Assembly (NCBI RefSeq): GCF_039655775.1
Contig: NZ_JBBYXJ010000002.1
Coordinates: 1,532,739 to 1,596,738 of the forward strand
Origin: Iodidimonas sp. SYSU 1G8
GTDB lineage: Bacteria > Pseudomonadota > Alphaproteobacteria > SMXS01
DNA: 64,000 nt
Direction: 5' to 3'
Below, one piece after another: positions 1 to 9,222 of this stretch; position 1 is the stretch's first letter; each line of letters begins with the position of its first letter. The notes under the pieces were generated by a model. That model saw only the letters and a program-made list of their open reading frames with translations. It was not told the DNA's origin and searched no databases. The translations under genes and the position numbers were made by a program.

Positions 1-1078
1 GCCGCCCGCGCCGCCGCCGCCGGAGGTTGGCGTCTATGTGGTCCAGCCGACCCAGATTGCCAACATCGTCGAGTTGCCGGGCCGTGTTCAGGCGGTGCGG
101 ACGGCCGAGGTCCGGGCGAGGGTCGATGGCATCATCGAACGCCGCCTTTATTCCGAAGGCACCGATGTGGCGGCCGGAACGCCGTTGTTCCAGATCGACG
201 CGCGTGAAAAGCAGGCCGAGTACGATGCCGCCGTCGGCGCCCTGAGCCGTGCCCAGGCCGCCGCGAAGAACGCGGCGCAGGTGGTGGAGCGGTACGCGCC
301 GCTGGTCGACAAGGAAGCGATCAGCCGACAGGAATTCGACGCGGCCGTCTCCGCCGCCGCCCAGGCCGAAGCCGACGTGCTCTCGGCACAGGCCCAGGTC
401 GAGCGCGCGGAGCTGGATCTCGACTACACCATCGTCTCGGCGCCGCTGGCCGGCCGCGCCGGCCGCGCCCAGGTGACGGAAGGCGCGCTGGTCAAGGCGT
501 CGGAGGCCACTCTGCTGACGACGATCGAGCAACTTGACCCGGTCTACGTGAACTTTTCGCAGTCGGCGACCGATCTCCTCAAGCTGCGGCGCGACATCGC
601 GGAAGGACGCGTCAAGTCGCTGCCGCTGAACCGCATCAAGGTAACCCTGGTGCTCGAGGACGGCAGCGTCTATGAGCGGCCGGGTCATCTCAACTTCCTC
701 GATATGTCGGTGGATTCCTCGACGGGGACCGTTTCCCTGCGCTCGGAATTCCAGAACCCGAACCGTTTGCTGCTGCCGGGGACGTTCGTGCGGGCGCGGG
801 TCGAGGGCGGTATCATCGAAAACGGCATCGCCGTGCCGCCACGGGCGGTGCAGGTCAAACCGGAAGGCGCGGTCGTCATGGTGGTCGGCGACGACAACAT
901 GGTGTCCGCGCGCCCGGTCAAGCTCGGCGACCTCCAGGGCGACAAGTGGGTGATCACCGATGGGCTGAAGCCGGGCGACCGGGTGGTCGTCGACGGTATC
1001 CAGCATATCCGGCCCGGCGCGCCCGTCCGTATCCAGGGCGCCAAGCCCGTCGCGCCCGCCGCGACCCCCGCCGGCTGA
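1..1078 (+). CDS. RND efflux periplasmic adaptor (MFP/HlyD family), 5'-truncated by window edge
   Basis: This is the membrane fusion protein that bridges an inner-membrane RND pump to an outer-membrane channel. The reading frame is open from base 2 (Pro-rich linker, then EVGVYVVQP), so the start codon and the lipoprotein or signal sequence lie left of the window. About 358 residues are visible. In order they are the first beta-barrel/lipoyl half (VRARVDGII), an Ala-rich alpha-hairpin coiled coil (roughly residues 75-145), the second lipoyl half (IVSAPLAGRAGR), a beta-barrel domain, and a C-terminal membrane-proximal domain ending in IRPGAPVRI. It lies 36 bp upstream of the pump gene in the same direction, so it is the first visible gene of an efflux operon. 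The family assignment is firm; the substrates are unknown. Confidence 0.93.
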   Translation, partial: PPAPPPPEVGVYVVQPTQIANIVELPGRVQAVRTAEVRARVDGIIERRLYSEGTDVAAGTPLFQIDAREKQAEYDAAVGALSRAQAAAKNAAQVVERYAPLVDKEAISRQEFDAAVSAAAQAEADVLSAQAQVERAELDLDYTIVSAPLAGRAGRAQVTEGALVKASEATLLTTIEQLDPVYVNFSQSATDLLKLRRDIAEGRVKSLPLNRIKVTLVLEDGSVYERPGHLNFLDMSVDSSTGTVSLRSEFQNPNRLLLPGTFVRARVEGGIIENGIAVPPRAVQVKPEGAVVMVVGDDNMVSARPVKLGDLQGDKWVITDGLKPGDRVVVDGIQHIRPGAPVRIQGAKPVAPAATPAG

Positions 1079-1114
1079 CGCTCGCGTCCCGCACCCAGAA
1101 ACGCAGAGAACCAG

Positions 1115-4100
1115 ATGCCCCGCTTTTTCATCGACCGGCCGATCTTCGCCTGGGTGATCGCCTTCAGCATCCTGCTGGGCGGGTTGCTGGCGCTGCGCTC
1201 GCTGCCCATCGAGCAGTATCCGTCCATCGCGCCCCCTTCGCTGACCATCTCGACCAGCTACCCGGGCGCCGATGCGTCGACGCTGGAGAAGAACGTCACG
1301 TCCGTCATCGAGCAGGAGCTCAACGGCGTCGAGGGCTTTCTCTACATGTCGTCGACGAGCCAGTCGGACGGATCGGCGTCGATCTCGGTCACCTTCCGCT
1401 CGGGAACTGACATCGACGTGGCGCAGATGGAGGTTCAGAACCGCCTGAGCCGGGTCGAGCCTCGTCTGCCGGAGGAGGTTCGCCAGCAAGGCGTGCAGGT
1501 CAACCAGGAAGACCAGGGCTTCCTGATGGTGCTGGCGCTGACATCCCCCAGCAATGAGCAGACCGAGCTGGAGATGGGCAATTATGCGTCCAACCGGCTT
1601 GTCGACGAGCTCAAGCGGGTGCCAGGCGTCGGCGACATCCAGCTGTTCGGCTCGCCCTATTCCATGCGTATCTGGCTCGATCCGGAGAAGCTGGCCGGCT
1701 ACAACATGTCGCCCGCCGAGGCGCTTGCCGCCGTGCGCGAGCAGAACAGCCAGACGGCGGGCGGCCAGATCGGCGATCAGCCGACGGTGCCGGGTACCGA
1801 GATGAACGCGGTGGTGGTGACCCAGAACCGGTTCACCAATCCGGAGCAGTTCGCCCAGATCATCCTGCGCGCCAATCCCGACGGCTCGACAATCCGCCTC
1901 GGCGATATCGCGCGCATCGAACTGGGCGCGCAGAACTATGTCTCCAAGGCGACGCTGAACGGCAAGCCCATGGCCGGCATGGCGGTGCAGCTGCAGACCG
2001 GGTCCAACGCGCTCGCGACCGCCAAGGCGGTCAAGCAGCGGATGGAGGAGCTGTCCCGCGACTTCCCCGGCGACATGGTCTGGAGCGTGCCCTACGACAC
2101 GTCGCCGTTCATCCAGATTTCCGTCGAGGAAGTGGCGATCACCCTGGTCGAGGCCGTGGTCCTGGTCTTCCTGGTGATGTACCTGTTCCTCCAGAACATC
2201 CGTGCGACGATCATCCCGACGGTCGTGGTTCCCGTGGCGCTGGCGGGCGCGTGCCTCGGGCTGTCGCTGTTCGGGTTCTCGATCAACGTGCTGACCCTGT
2301 TCGGCATGGTGCTGGCCATCGGCATCCTGGTCGATGACGCCATCGTCGTGATCGAGAACGTCGAGCGGCTCATGCGCGAGGAGAAGCTGTCACCGCGCGA
2401 TGCCACGATCAAGGCCATGGAGCAAATCACCGGCGCGTTGATCGGCATCACGCTGGTGCTCGTGGCGGTGTTCATTCCCATGGCGTTCTTTCCGGGCTCG
2501 ACCGGCGGGATCTATCGTCAGTTCTCGGTGACCCTGGCCATTTCCATGGCGTTCTCGGCGCTGATGGCGCTGACGCTGACGCCCGCCTTGTGCGCGACAC
2601 TGCTGAAACCTCATAAGGAAGGTGACCGTCGTTCCGGTTGGCTCGGGCCATTCTTTCACCGCTTCAACACGGTTTTTGGCAAGGCAACCGACCGGTATGA
2701 AGGTGTCGTCAGCCGGATGATCTCGCGGCCCGTGCGGTGGCTCGCGGTGTTCGTGGTGCTCGTCGGGATCGTCGGCCTGATGTTCGTGAACCTGCCGTCG
2801 AGCTTCCTGCCGGACGAGGACCAGGGCTTCGTGGTCGGTATCGTGCAGGCGCCGCCGGGTGCCACCTTCGAACGTCTGGAAGGCGCGGTGGAGCAGGCGC
2901 AGCAATTTCTTCAGGCGCAGCCTGAGGTCGAGAGCGTCGTCGTGATCCGCGGCTTCAGCTTCTTCGGTAATGGCCAGAACGCGGCGATGATGTTCATCAG
3001 TTTCCATCCTTGGGACGACCGAACGAAAGCAGAGAGCAAGGCGAATGCGCTGGTCATGCGCTTCATGGGCGGCCTGATGCAGGTGAAGGGGGCGCAGGTG
3101 TTCGTGCTCAACCCGCCGCCGATCCCGTCACTCGGCAATGCGAGCGGCTTCAGCTTCCGGCTCCAGGACCGAGGCGGGCAGGACTATGAAGCGCTGCTGG
3201 CGGCGCGGAACCAGTTGCTGGGGCTGGCATCCCAGAGCGAGGTGCTGACGGGTGTTCGCCCGGAAGGCATGGAGGATGCGCCACAGCTGAAGGTCCAGGT
3301 CGACCGGGTCAAGGCCCGGGCGCTCGGGCTGCAGATCGCCGATATCAACAACACGCTGTCGATCGCGTTCGGCTCGTCCTATGCCAATGATTTCAACTAC
3401 CAGGGACGCGTGCTGCGGGTTCTGTTGCAGGCGGAAGCCTCTGCGCGCATGACGCCGCAGGACATTCTGAATCTGCGCGTCAGGAACGATCAGGGACAGA
3501 TGGTGCCGTTCTCGGCCTTCACCACCGCGGAATGGACGGCCGGTCCCCCGCAGCTGAAACGCTACAATGGCTATCCAGCCATGAGCATTTCCGGCGATGC
3601 GGCGCCCGGCCGGTCCACCGGCGAGGCGATGGCCGAGATGGCGAGCCTCATGAGCCAGCTTCCCGATGGCTTTGGCTACGAATGGACCGGCATTTCCTAT
3701 GAGGAGCAGCAGTCGCAGGGGCAGGTCCTTTCACTGATGCTGCTGTCGCTGTTGGTGGTCTTCATGGTTCTGGCGGCGCTTTACGAGAGCTGGACCATTC
3801 CGGTGGCCGTCCTTCTGATCGTGCCTCTCGGCGTGCTGGGCGCCCTGATCCTGACCTGGGCGCGCGGCCTTTCGCTGGATGTGTACTTTAATGTCGGCAT
3901 GATCACGATCATCGGCCTTGCCGCCAAGAATGCGATCCTGATCGTCGAATTCGCCAAGGATCTGGAGGCGGAAGGCAAGGGGACCGTGGAGGCGACCCTC
4001 GAGGCGGTCCGTCTGCGGTTGCGACCGATCATCATGACGTCGCTGGCCTTCATCCTCGGCGTGATGCCGCTGGCGCTGTCCTCGGGCGCCGGTTCGGCGA

Positions 4101-4243
4101 GCCGGGTCGCCGTCGGCACCGGCGTCGTCGGCGGCATGGTCGCGGCCACCGTGTTCGGCATTTTCTTCGTGCCCGTATTCTATCTGTCCGTACGGCGCTG
4201 GCTGAGCCGGCGCAAGGACCGGGAGGAAATCCGTCATGTCTGA
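1115..4243 (+). CDS. RND multidrug efflux pump, inner-membrane permease (HAE1/AcrB type)
   Basis: This is a proton-driven drug exporter of 1042 aa, the usual length for AcrB/MexB. It starts PRFFIDRPIFAWVIAF, the canonical first transmembrane helix. The proton-relay pair Asp407-Asp408 sits in GILVDDAIVV on TM4, and the TM10 lysine is in GLAAKNAILIVEF (about residue 938), matching AcrB D407/D408/K940. Two large periplasmic loops flank the central helices, as expected. It lies between the adaptor and the outer-membrane factor and overlaps the latter by 8 bp, which indicates one transcript and translational coupling. Substrate range cannot be read from the sequence. Confidence 0.97.
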   Translation: MPRFFIDRPIFAWVIAFSILLGGLLALRSLPIEQYPSIAPPSLTISTSYPGADASTLEKNVTSVIEQELNGVEGFLYMSSTSQSDGSASISVTFRSGTDIDVAQMEVQNRLSRVEPRLPEEVRQQGVQVNQEDQGFLMVLALTSPSNEQTELEMGNYASNRLVDELKRVPGVGDIQLFGSPYSMRIWLDPEKLAGYNMSPAEALAAVREQNSQTAGGQIGDQPTVPGTEMNAVVVTQNRFTNPEQFAQIILRANPDGSTIRLGDIARIELGAQNYVSKATLNGKPMAGMAVQLQTGSNALATAKAVKQRMEELSRDFPGDMVWSVPYDTSPFIQISVEEVAITLVEAVVLVFLVMYLFLQNIRATIIPTVVVPVALAGACLGLSLFGFSINVLTLFGMVLAIGILVDDAIVVIENVERLMREEKLSPRDATIKAMEQITGALIGITLVLVAVFIPMAFFPGSTGGIYRQFSVTLAISMAFSALMALTLTPALCATLLKPHKEGDRRSGWLGPFFHRFNTVFGKATDRYEGVVSRMISRPVRWLAVFVVLVGIVGLMFVNLPSSFLPDEDQGFVVGIVQAPPGATFERLEGAVEQAQQFLQAQPEVESVVVIRGFSFFGNGQNAAMMFISFHPWDDRTKAESKANALVMRFMGGLMQVKGAQVFVLNPPPIPSLGNASGFSFRLQDRGGQDYEALLAARNQLLGLASQSEVLTGVRPEGMEDAPQLKVQVDRVKARALGLQIADINNTLSIAFGSSYANDFNYQGRVLRVLLQAEASARMTPQDILNLRVRNDQGQMVPFSAFTTAEWTAGPPQLKRYNGYPAMSISGDAAPGRSTGEAMAEMASLMSQLPDGFGYEWTGISYEEQQSQGQVLSLMLLSLLVVFMVLAALYESWTIPVAVLLIVPLGVLGALILTWARGLSLDVYFNVGMITIIGLAAKNAILIVEFAKDLEAEGKGTVEATLEAVRLRLRPIIMTSLAFILGVMPLALSSGAGSASRVAVGTGVVGGMVAATVFGIFFVPVFYLSVRRWLSRRKDREEIRHV

Positions 4244-5666
4244 TCGCGCTTCGCTGCGTCTTCCTTCGGCGGCGCTTGCCGGTCTGCTGCTGGCGGGCTG
4301 CACCATGGCGCCGCCCTATGAGCAGCCGATCGCGCCGGTGGCCGCCGTCTATCCCGCCGAGGGACAGCCGGAGAAGGATGTCATCCCGGCGAGTTCACTG
4401 GGGTGGCGGGCATTCTTCGGCGATCCTCGCCTCGAGGTCCTGATCGATGCGGCGCTGGCCAACAATCGCGACCTGCGTATCTCGGTCGCCAGGATCGAGG
4501 AAGCCCGTGGCCAGTACAGGATCCAGCGCGCCGACCTGTTGCCAACGGTCAATGTCCAGGGATCCGCGCTGCGGGCGCGGAGCCTGTCATCCACCGGCGG
4601 CACCGCCACCGGCGGTCTCGGCAATGCGGGGACCGTCGAGACGTACTCGATCGGCGGCGGCATCAGCAGTTTCGAACTGGATTTCTGGGGACGCGTGCGC
4701 AGCCTGAGCGACGCGGCGCGCGCCAGCTACCTGGCAACGGTGCAGGCCGAGCGGGCGTTCCGGATCAGCCTGATCGCGGATGTGGCGAGCACTTATCTGG
4801 CGCTGCTCGAGGCCGATGAGCGCATCTCCCGCGCCGAAGCGACCGTCGACAGCCGCAACACGGGTCTCGACATCGCGCGAATGCGCCGTGAGGCGGGGGT
4901 GACGTCGGCGCTTGACTACCGGCAGTCCGAAACACTGCTGACCCAGGCGCAGACCCAACTCGCGGCATTGCGCCGCACGCGCGCGAGCCTGCGCAATCAG
5001 CTGGACGTCCTGATCGGTGGTCCGCTCGAGGCGCCGCTGCCCGACCCGCTGCCGCTCAGCGATCAGCGTCTGACCTCGCAACTGGGCGCAGGATTGCCAT
5101 CGGACCTGCTGCTCAACCGCCCGGATGTCCTGGAAGCGGAACAAGGAATCCGCGCCGCCAGGGGCAATATCGGCGCGGCGCGGGCGGCATTCTTTCCGCG
5201 TATCACCCTGACGGGATCGGGCGGTTACGAGTCCATAGAATTGCAGAACGGGCTTGGTCAGGATGGGGTGAGCTGGAGTCTGGGCCCAGCGTCACTGACC
5301 TTGCCCATCTTCGATTTTGGCCGCAACCGCGGCAATCTGGACGTGGCCAAGGCGCGCGACAACATCGCCGTCGCGACCTACGAGAAAACCGTGCAGAACG
5401 CGTTCCGCGAGGTCGCGGACGCGTTGGCGGCACGGCGGTATCTCGCTGACCAGGTGGCCGCGCAGGAGCGGGCGCTCGTTGCCCAGCGCAACAGCGCCGA
5501 ACTGGCCCAGATGCGCTACCAGAACGGGGTCGCCAGTTATCTGGAGGTCCTCGACGCCGAGCGCAATCTATTCGATGCGGAGCAATCGCTGGTCGCCGTC
5601 CGGCGGGAGCAACTCGATAATCTGGTCTCGCTCTACGTGGCGCTGGGTGGCGGCGTTACTGACTGA
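4236..5666 (+). CDS. Outer-membrane efflux channel lipoprotein (NodT/OprM family)
   Basis: This is the TolC-like trimeric exit duct of the efflux system, 476 aa. The N-terminus has a lipobox (LLLAGC, Cys about residue 22), so the mature protein is a lipoprotein, as in NodT/OprM. Two OEP repeats follow, with the typical FELDFWGRVRSLSDAARASY in the first half and TLPIFDFGRNRGNLDVAKA in the second. The start codon lies inside the 3' end of the pump gene (8-bp overlap). Its own 3' end overlaps the convergent SRPBCC gene by 34 bp. It completes a standard adaptor-pump-channel operon. Confidence 0.96.
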   Translation: MSDRASLRLPSAALAGLLLAGCTMAPPYEQPIAPVAAVYPAEGQPEKDVIPASSLGWRAFFGDPRLEVLIDAALANNRDLRISVARIEEARGQYRIQRADLLPTVNVQGSALRARSLSSTGGTATGGLGNAGTVETYSIGGGISSFELDFWGRVRSLSDAARASYLATVQAERAFRISLIADVASTYLALLEADERISRAEATVDSRNTGLDIARMRREAGVTSALDYRQSETLLTQAQTQLAALRRTRASLRNQLDVLIGGPLEAPLPDPLPLSDQRLTSQLGAGLPSDLLLNRPDVLEAEQGIRAARGNIGAARAAFFPRITLTGSGGYESIELQNGLGQDGVSWSLGPASLTLPIFDFGRNRGNLDVAKARDNIAVATYEKTVQNAFREVADALAARRYLADQVAAQERALVAQRNSAELAQMRYQNGVASYLEVLDAERNLFDAEQSLVAVRREQLDNLVSLYVALGGGVTD

Positions 5667-6136
5667 TCCGCGTCAAGGCGGCCCGCCAGCGCGGCGAGGC
5701 CCACCTGCCATCGCTCGGCGAGCCGTAGCTGGAACGGCGCCAGAGGAAAGCCGTGGCGGGCGGCATGGTTGCGCGGAATGGCGTCCCAGCCACTGTGCTC
5801 CACGGTAACGCGGGTCTCGCTCCCCAAAGCCTCGAAACGGACGTCGACCCGGGTGGTCTGGTCGGGCGCGAAATCGGCCTGCCGCCATGTCAGGGACAGA
5901 CGCGCGCCCGGCTCCCATACCAGAATGCGTCCGATCTCGAAAACGGCGCCGTCTGGGTAGGTTTCGAGCAGCCGCCCGCCGGCACCGCCCTGGAACGCAA
6001 GACGGCCCGGCTCGCGACGCGCGGTGACGAACAATGGGCTCGGGCGCCACCAAAGGCCGATCTGCTCGGTGAAGACCTCGAACGTTCGCTCCGGGGAGGC
6101 GCTCACGCGCAGGGAGACGATGACGCGCGATGTCAT
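5633..6136 (-). CDS. SRPBCC/AHSA1-family protein
   Basis: This is a START-like hydrophobic-cavity protein of 167 aa. It begins MTSRVIVSLRVSASPERTFEVFTEQ and continues with WWRPSPLF and a C-terminal helix, the pattern of the AHSA1 (Aha1 C-terminal) group. The ATG at 6136 overlaps the TGA of the upstream ArsR gene (ATGA), which decides the start; longer in-frame starts would run deep into the regulator. ArsR plus AHSA1 pairs are common and usually co-transcribed, with the SRPBCC protein suspected of binding a small ligand. The 3' end overlaps the convergent efflux channel gene by 34 bp. Confidence 0.88.
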   Translation of the reverse strand: MTSRVIVSLRVSASPERTFEVFTEQIGLWWRPSPLFVTARREPGRLAFQGGAGGRLLETYPDGAVFEIGRILVWEPGARLSLTWRQADFAPDQTTRVDVRFEALGSETRVTVEHSGWDAIPRNHAARHGFPLAPFQLRLAERWQVGLAALAGRLDADQSVTPPPSAT

Positions 6137-6480
6137 TGTCCATTCTCTACATGGCGTTTGAAGGCGGTGAGCTGGTCGCTCCACAGCCGTTCGGTTTCCT
6201 CGAGCCATGCGCGCACCTGCGCCATTGGTTCCTGCCGCAAGGCATAGATGCGGACGCGGGCATCGAACTCGGGGTGGGACTCCGCAACGAGTCCGGCTTC
6301 CCTCAAGGTCCGAAGATGCCGGCTCATGGCCGGAGGACTGAGGCCGGTCGCATCGGCGAGGTCACCGGCCCGCAGGGGTCCATACCGAAGCAGGTCGATC
6401 ACCCGCCGCCTATGCGGGTCGGCGAGGGCGGCGAGCGTGTCGTCGAGAGCTGTGCGGGGCAGCGCGTGCGTCACGCCCAA
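6133..6480 (-). CDS. ArsR-family winged-helix repressor
   Basis: This small transcriptional regulator of 115 aa contains the ArsR signature LADPHRRRVIDLLRYGPL, followed by the helix-turn-helix LADATGLSPPAMSRHLRTLR and a wing (ARVRIYAL). No cysteine or histidine metal site is evident, so it belongs to the non-metal ArsR group often paired with SRPBCC proteins. Its start overlaps the 3' end of the VOC gene by 10 bp and its stop overlaps the SRPBCC start, making a tight three-gene minus-strand operon that it probably autoregulates. Confidence 0.92.
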   Translation of the reverse strand: MGVTHALPRTALDDTLAALADPHRRRVIDLLRYGPLRAGDLADATGLSPPAMSRHLRTLREAGLVAESHPEFDARVRIYALRQEPMAQVRAWLEETERLWSDQLTAFKRHVENGQ

Positions 6481-6950
6481 CCCTCGATGGTCAGCCCGCT
6501 GGCGTCTTCCGCCTCTTCCCGCGAGACGGTGCGCACCGTCTGGCCGAAACTCCAGACGTGCCCTTCAGGATCCCGCACCGAATAGGTCCTGTCGCCATAG
6601 AACTGTTCCTCCAGTTCTCGCACGATCACCGCGCCCGCTTCGAGAGCCCGGGCACGATGGGCCTCGATGCCATCGGCCAGTTGGATATGCAGCGACTGGG
6701 TGTTACGGTTTCCAACGCTGGCAGGACTCGCGACATGGTCCGCCCACTCCGCCCCGACCATGATGTAGCCGTCGCCAAAGCGCATCTCGGCATGGGCGAG
6801 GGCGCCGTGCTCGTCGGTAATGACCATGGTCCGATCAAACCCGAACGCGGTTTCGATGAAGTCCAGAGCCGCGAGCGGATCCTTGTAGAAGAGCGCTGAT
6901 CCGATAACGGCACGCCTGAATGGGTCTTGCACGGCATTCCCTTTCCGCAT
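6471..6950 (-). CDS. VOC/glyoxalase-superfamily protein (PhnB-like)
   Basis: This 159-aa protein has one or two beta-alpha-beta-beta-beta VOC modules: an N-terminal FYKDPLAALDFIETAFGF and a C-terminal FYGDRTYSVRDPEGHVWSFGQ. The second is the typical PhnB/YdcE-like ending. Enzymatic identity is not assignable; relatives include bleomycin-resistance-like and lyase proteins. It is the promoter-proximal gene of the VOC-ArsR-SRPBCC operon. The intergenic stretch up to 7070 is AT-rich around 6950-6980 and probably carries the operon promoter. Confidence 0.88.
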   Translation of the reverse strand: MRKGNAVQDPFRRAVIGSALFYKDPLAALDFIETAFGFDRTMVITDEHGALAHAEMRFGDGYIMVGAEWADHVASPASVGNRNTQSLHIQLADGIEAHRARALEAGAVIVRELEEQFYGDRTYSVRDPEGHVWSFGQTVRTVSREEAEDASGLTIEGWA

Positions 6951-7070
6951 TCATTAATATTTATCAATTATGGAAAATAATTGGTGAGGCGCCGTATGGC
7001 AAGTCAGTTCGACGCGGAACCATGCCGCCCTTTTAGCGTTTCCATCCGGTATCATCATCAGGAGAAGACC

Positions 7071-7586
7071 ATGCGCCGTCTCGCAATTCTTGCGCTGACA
7101 GGGAGTCTGCTGTTGCCGGTCGTCGTTCACGCGGAAACCGGCGAACTTCCCACCGCGGCGATCGCGCCCACGATGTCATTGTCTTCGGAAACGTTCGCCC
7201 GCAATGCCAGTCTCGCGGGCCTGTTCGACCTGCAGTCCGCGGAACTGGCGCTGGAACGGGCCAAGGATGCCGACATTCTGAAGCTGGCTAGGGAAATCGT
7301 CGAGGAACAGTCCCTCGCCAATTCCCGCCTGCGTGCGTTCGCGCCGAGACATTCGGTTACTGAGTTGAGCGGTGAGTACGCGGCGAGCCTAGAGCGTCTG
7401 AAGGCGGCCAAGGCCGAGGAGTTCGACGCCGTGTTTCTGGAGCTCCAGAAGGCCTCCCACAGGAAGACCGTTGCTCTTCTCGAGCGCTATCAGCAGACCG
7501 GTGAAGACGACATGCTCAAGGCGTATGCCTCGGAAACGCTGCCGTTTTTGAAACTGCACCAATCCCGTGTCGAGAGCCTGCGATAG
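7071..7586 (+). CDS. Secreted DUF4142-family protein
   Basis: This is a predicted periplasmic protein of 171 aa. The start MRRLAILALTGSLLLPVVVHA is preceded by an AGGAGA ribosome site and gives a clean signal peptide with cleavage after HAE or HA. The mature part is mostly helical (FARNASLAGLFDLQSAELAL, then EIVEEQSLANSRLRAF), the ferritin-like DUF4142 pattern, with a C-terminal FLKLHQSRVESL. The family is widespread in proteobacteria and has no assigned activity. An upstream in-frame start would remove the signal peptide from the N-terminus and was rejected. Confidence 0.85.
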   Translation: MRRLAILALTGSLLLPVVVHAETGELPTAAIAPTMSLSSETFARNASLAGLFDLQSAELALERAKDADILKLAREIVEEQSLANSRLRAFAPRHSVTELSGEYAASLERLKAAKAEEFDAVFLELQKASHRKTVALLERYQQTGEDDMLKAYASETLPFLKLHQSRVESLR

Positions 7587-7609
7587 TCTGAGCCCGACCC
7601 GACTGGTAA

Positions 7610-8134
7610 TCAGATGGCTGTGACCACGGCCGGCAACAGAACGGCTTGGGGCGTCAAAACACATTCGCTTTCCGGCAGCACGGGCGTTGGATAGTCCGAG
7701 ACAGCTGCACATCTGTAGACGTCAGGGTCCCCGGTCGGCGTGGCGACGCGGAAGTATATGAGCCAACCGCCCGCCGTCCTCTTATATGCCCGCGCATTGG
7801 CCTCCAGCGTTGCATGCCGATTCCTCAGAAGCGCGGCCGTATCCAGATTGTCGCACTCGCCTGCGGCACCGGGCGTGGCAAAGGCGAGGCAGTCCCAAGG
7901 GCCGAGGGTCAGCGGCACCGACGTATCCGGCGGTAGCTCCGTATAACCTTGGGCCGCGACGAACCGTTCGGCGCGCTGGACAGCGTCCCGGGCGTCAGGA
8001 TCGTGCACAGGGCCGACGCGCGGCTCGTTCGCGTGCACGCAGCCTGCAAGAAGAACGGCCAGAACCAAGACAGCTCCGCGCAGCAGACCCGGTCGGATGC
8101 TGGCCTTGGTCGTCATGGCGTCGGGTAGGCTCAC
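7610..8134 (-). CDS. Putative lipoprotein, unknown function
   Basis: This is a small lipoprotein of about 174 aa. The preferred GTG start at 8134 has a GGAGAA ribosome site 5 nt upstream; an internal ATG at 8116 lacks one. The N-terminus RPGLLRGAVLVLAVLLAGC has a lipobox, so Cys is the lipidated residue. The mature region has four further cysteines, in WDCLAF, GECDNL, YRCAAV and SECVLT, which suggests two disulfides. No known domain is recognised. It is divergent from the HTH gene at 8332. Confidence 0.72.
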   Translation of the reverse strand: MSLPDAMTTKASIRPGLLRGAVLVLAVLLAGCVHANEPRVGPVHDPDARDAVQRAERFVAAQGYTELPPDTSVPLTLGPWDCLAFATPGAAGECDNLDTAALLRNRHATLEANARAYKRTAGGWLIYFRVATPTGDPDVYRCAAVSDYPTPVLPESECVLTPQAVLLPAVVTAI

Positions 8135-8331
8135 GGTTTCTCCCTGCGTGCGCTTGTCGGGACGGTGCATCATAATGTACCCGAACCCTGCTTCGCCAGT
8201 CTCGCGGTAGAGGGCAGCCTGAGGGCGGCGAAACGGCCTATTCTCGGGTGGGTTCGAATTGTTTGACGTGGCTGACCGCTCCCGGATCGGGCATTGTTGC
8301 GACAAGAGGCCGATTACGAAAGGGGCGCCAG

Positions 8332-8889
8332 ATGGATCATGGCGAGTACGATAAGCCGGTCGTGGAGGGCACCGCGCACGGCAAGATCTCGGGGCGGCGG
8401 GTGCGCCGACGCCGGCTCAAGCTGGCGGGGCCGGAGGAGTTTTCCGACAAGTCGCGCGTCTTCATGTACCAGATGTCGGAGATGTTGTGCCGTATCCTGC
8501 CTGCCTATAACAACTATTTTCAGGGCGACATGGCCAAGTTCCTATTGGTCAACGCCTTGGCCGCCGCCAATGTGCAACGGCTGATGAGTTCGCCTCTGAG
8601 CCAGGACTACGAGAGTATCGGGACCCGAGTGCCGGCGGATCTTCAGGTGCCCGCCAATGCCTTGTCCCTGGCTGAGTCGACAGGCATGCCCCGGGAGACC
8701 GTGCGCAGGAAGCTGAAGGAACTGCTGGCCAGCGGCATGCTGGTAGAAGATGAACGCGGCGGATACCGGTTGCGGCCAGGCGCTCTCCAGGCAGAAGCAT
8801 TGCTCGGTATCTATTTCGCCAATTTCAAAGCCATGGCGGACGTGATGGAGGCTTGTCTGGAGGCCGGCCTGATCGACGGCGACCTTTAG
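8332..8889 (+). CDS. Winged helix-turn-helix transcriptional regulator, unassigned family
   Basis: This is a 185-aa predicted DNA-binding protein. The start ATG at 8332 follows GAAAGGGG. The central region is helical and the C-terminal half has a clear HTH: ALSLAESTGMPRETVRRKL followed by KELLASGMLVEDERGGYRL, a winged-helix arrangement like that of Crp/GntR-type readers. The N-terminus is basic (RRVRRRRLKL). No ligand-binding domain is recognised. It is divergent from the lipoprotein gene and precedes the putative small RNA at 8948, which it could regulate; that link is inference from position only. Confidence 0.75.
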   Translation: MDHGEYDKPVVEGTAHGKISGRRVRRRRLKLAGPEEFSDKSRVFMYQMSEMLCRILPAYNNYFQGDMAKFLLVNALAAANVQRLMSSPLSQDYESIGTRVPADLQVPANALSLAESTGMPRETVRRKLKELLASGMLVEDERGGYRLRPGALQAEALLGIYFANFKAMADVMEACLEAGLIDGDL

Positions 8890-8947
8890 CGGCATGCCCA
8901 AATTGGGTAGAGGCGGGGCCGAAACGGTCGCAGTGTATAATAGGATT

Positions 8948-9128
8948 TCTTCATCAACTTGAGGTTGAGGGGGCTGTGTGCTGGTAACAGCGCACAGGGA
9001 GCGGGCGAGGTCGTTCCAAGTAGCAGCGGTGAACGGCCTCGTTTCTCTTGATCCGAATTTCCCGAATTTTCCAGCAGCCCAGACCATTGCCGAAAGCATC
9101 CGCAACCCCGGATGCTTTCGGTTCTTTT
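8948..9128 (+). ncRNA. Putative structured small RNA with its own promoter and terminator
   Basis: A consensus -10 box (TATAAT, 8936-8941) is followed by about 180 nt with no credible coding frame but four stem-loops. They are TCAAC/GTTGA at 8954-8968, CTGTGTGC/GCGCACAG at 8974-8997, an 11-bp stem with one G-U pair at 9006-9041, and a perfect 13-bp stem with a T-rich tail at 9090-9128. The start is inferred about 7 nt after the -10 box; no good -35 box is seen. The size resembles 6S RNA, but the long open duplex of 6S is not visible, so no family is assigned. Confidence 0.5.
9090..9128 (+). terminator. Rho-independent terminator
   Basis: A perfect 13-bp stem (9090-9102 with 9109-9121, arm CCGAAAGCATCCG) has a 6-nt loop and is followed by TTCTTTT. 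It is a strong intrinsic terminator on the plus strand. It most likely ends the putative small RNA, because the upstream protein gene stops 200 nt earlier. Confidence 0.85.
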
Positions 9129-9222
9129 GGCCGCACTGGAACCAGCCCGCGCGCGAGCCGTTCCTATCATCATGATGTACCGAAGAAAATCCCTATCCGG
9201 TGAGTCCATTCGAGACCGACGA

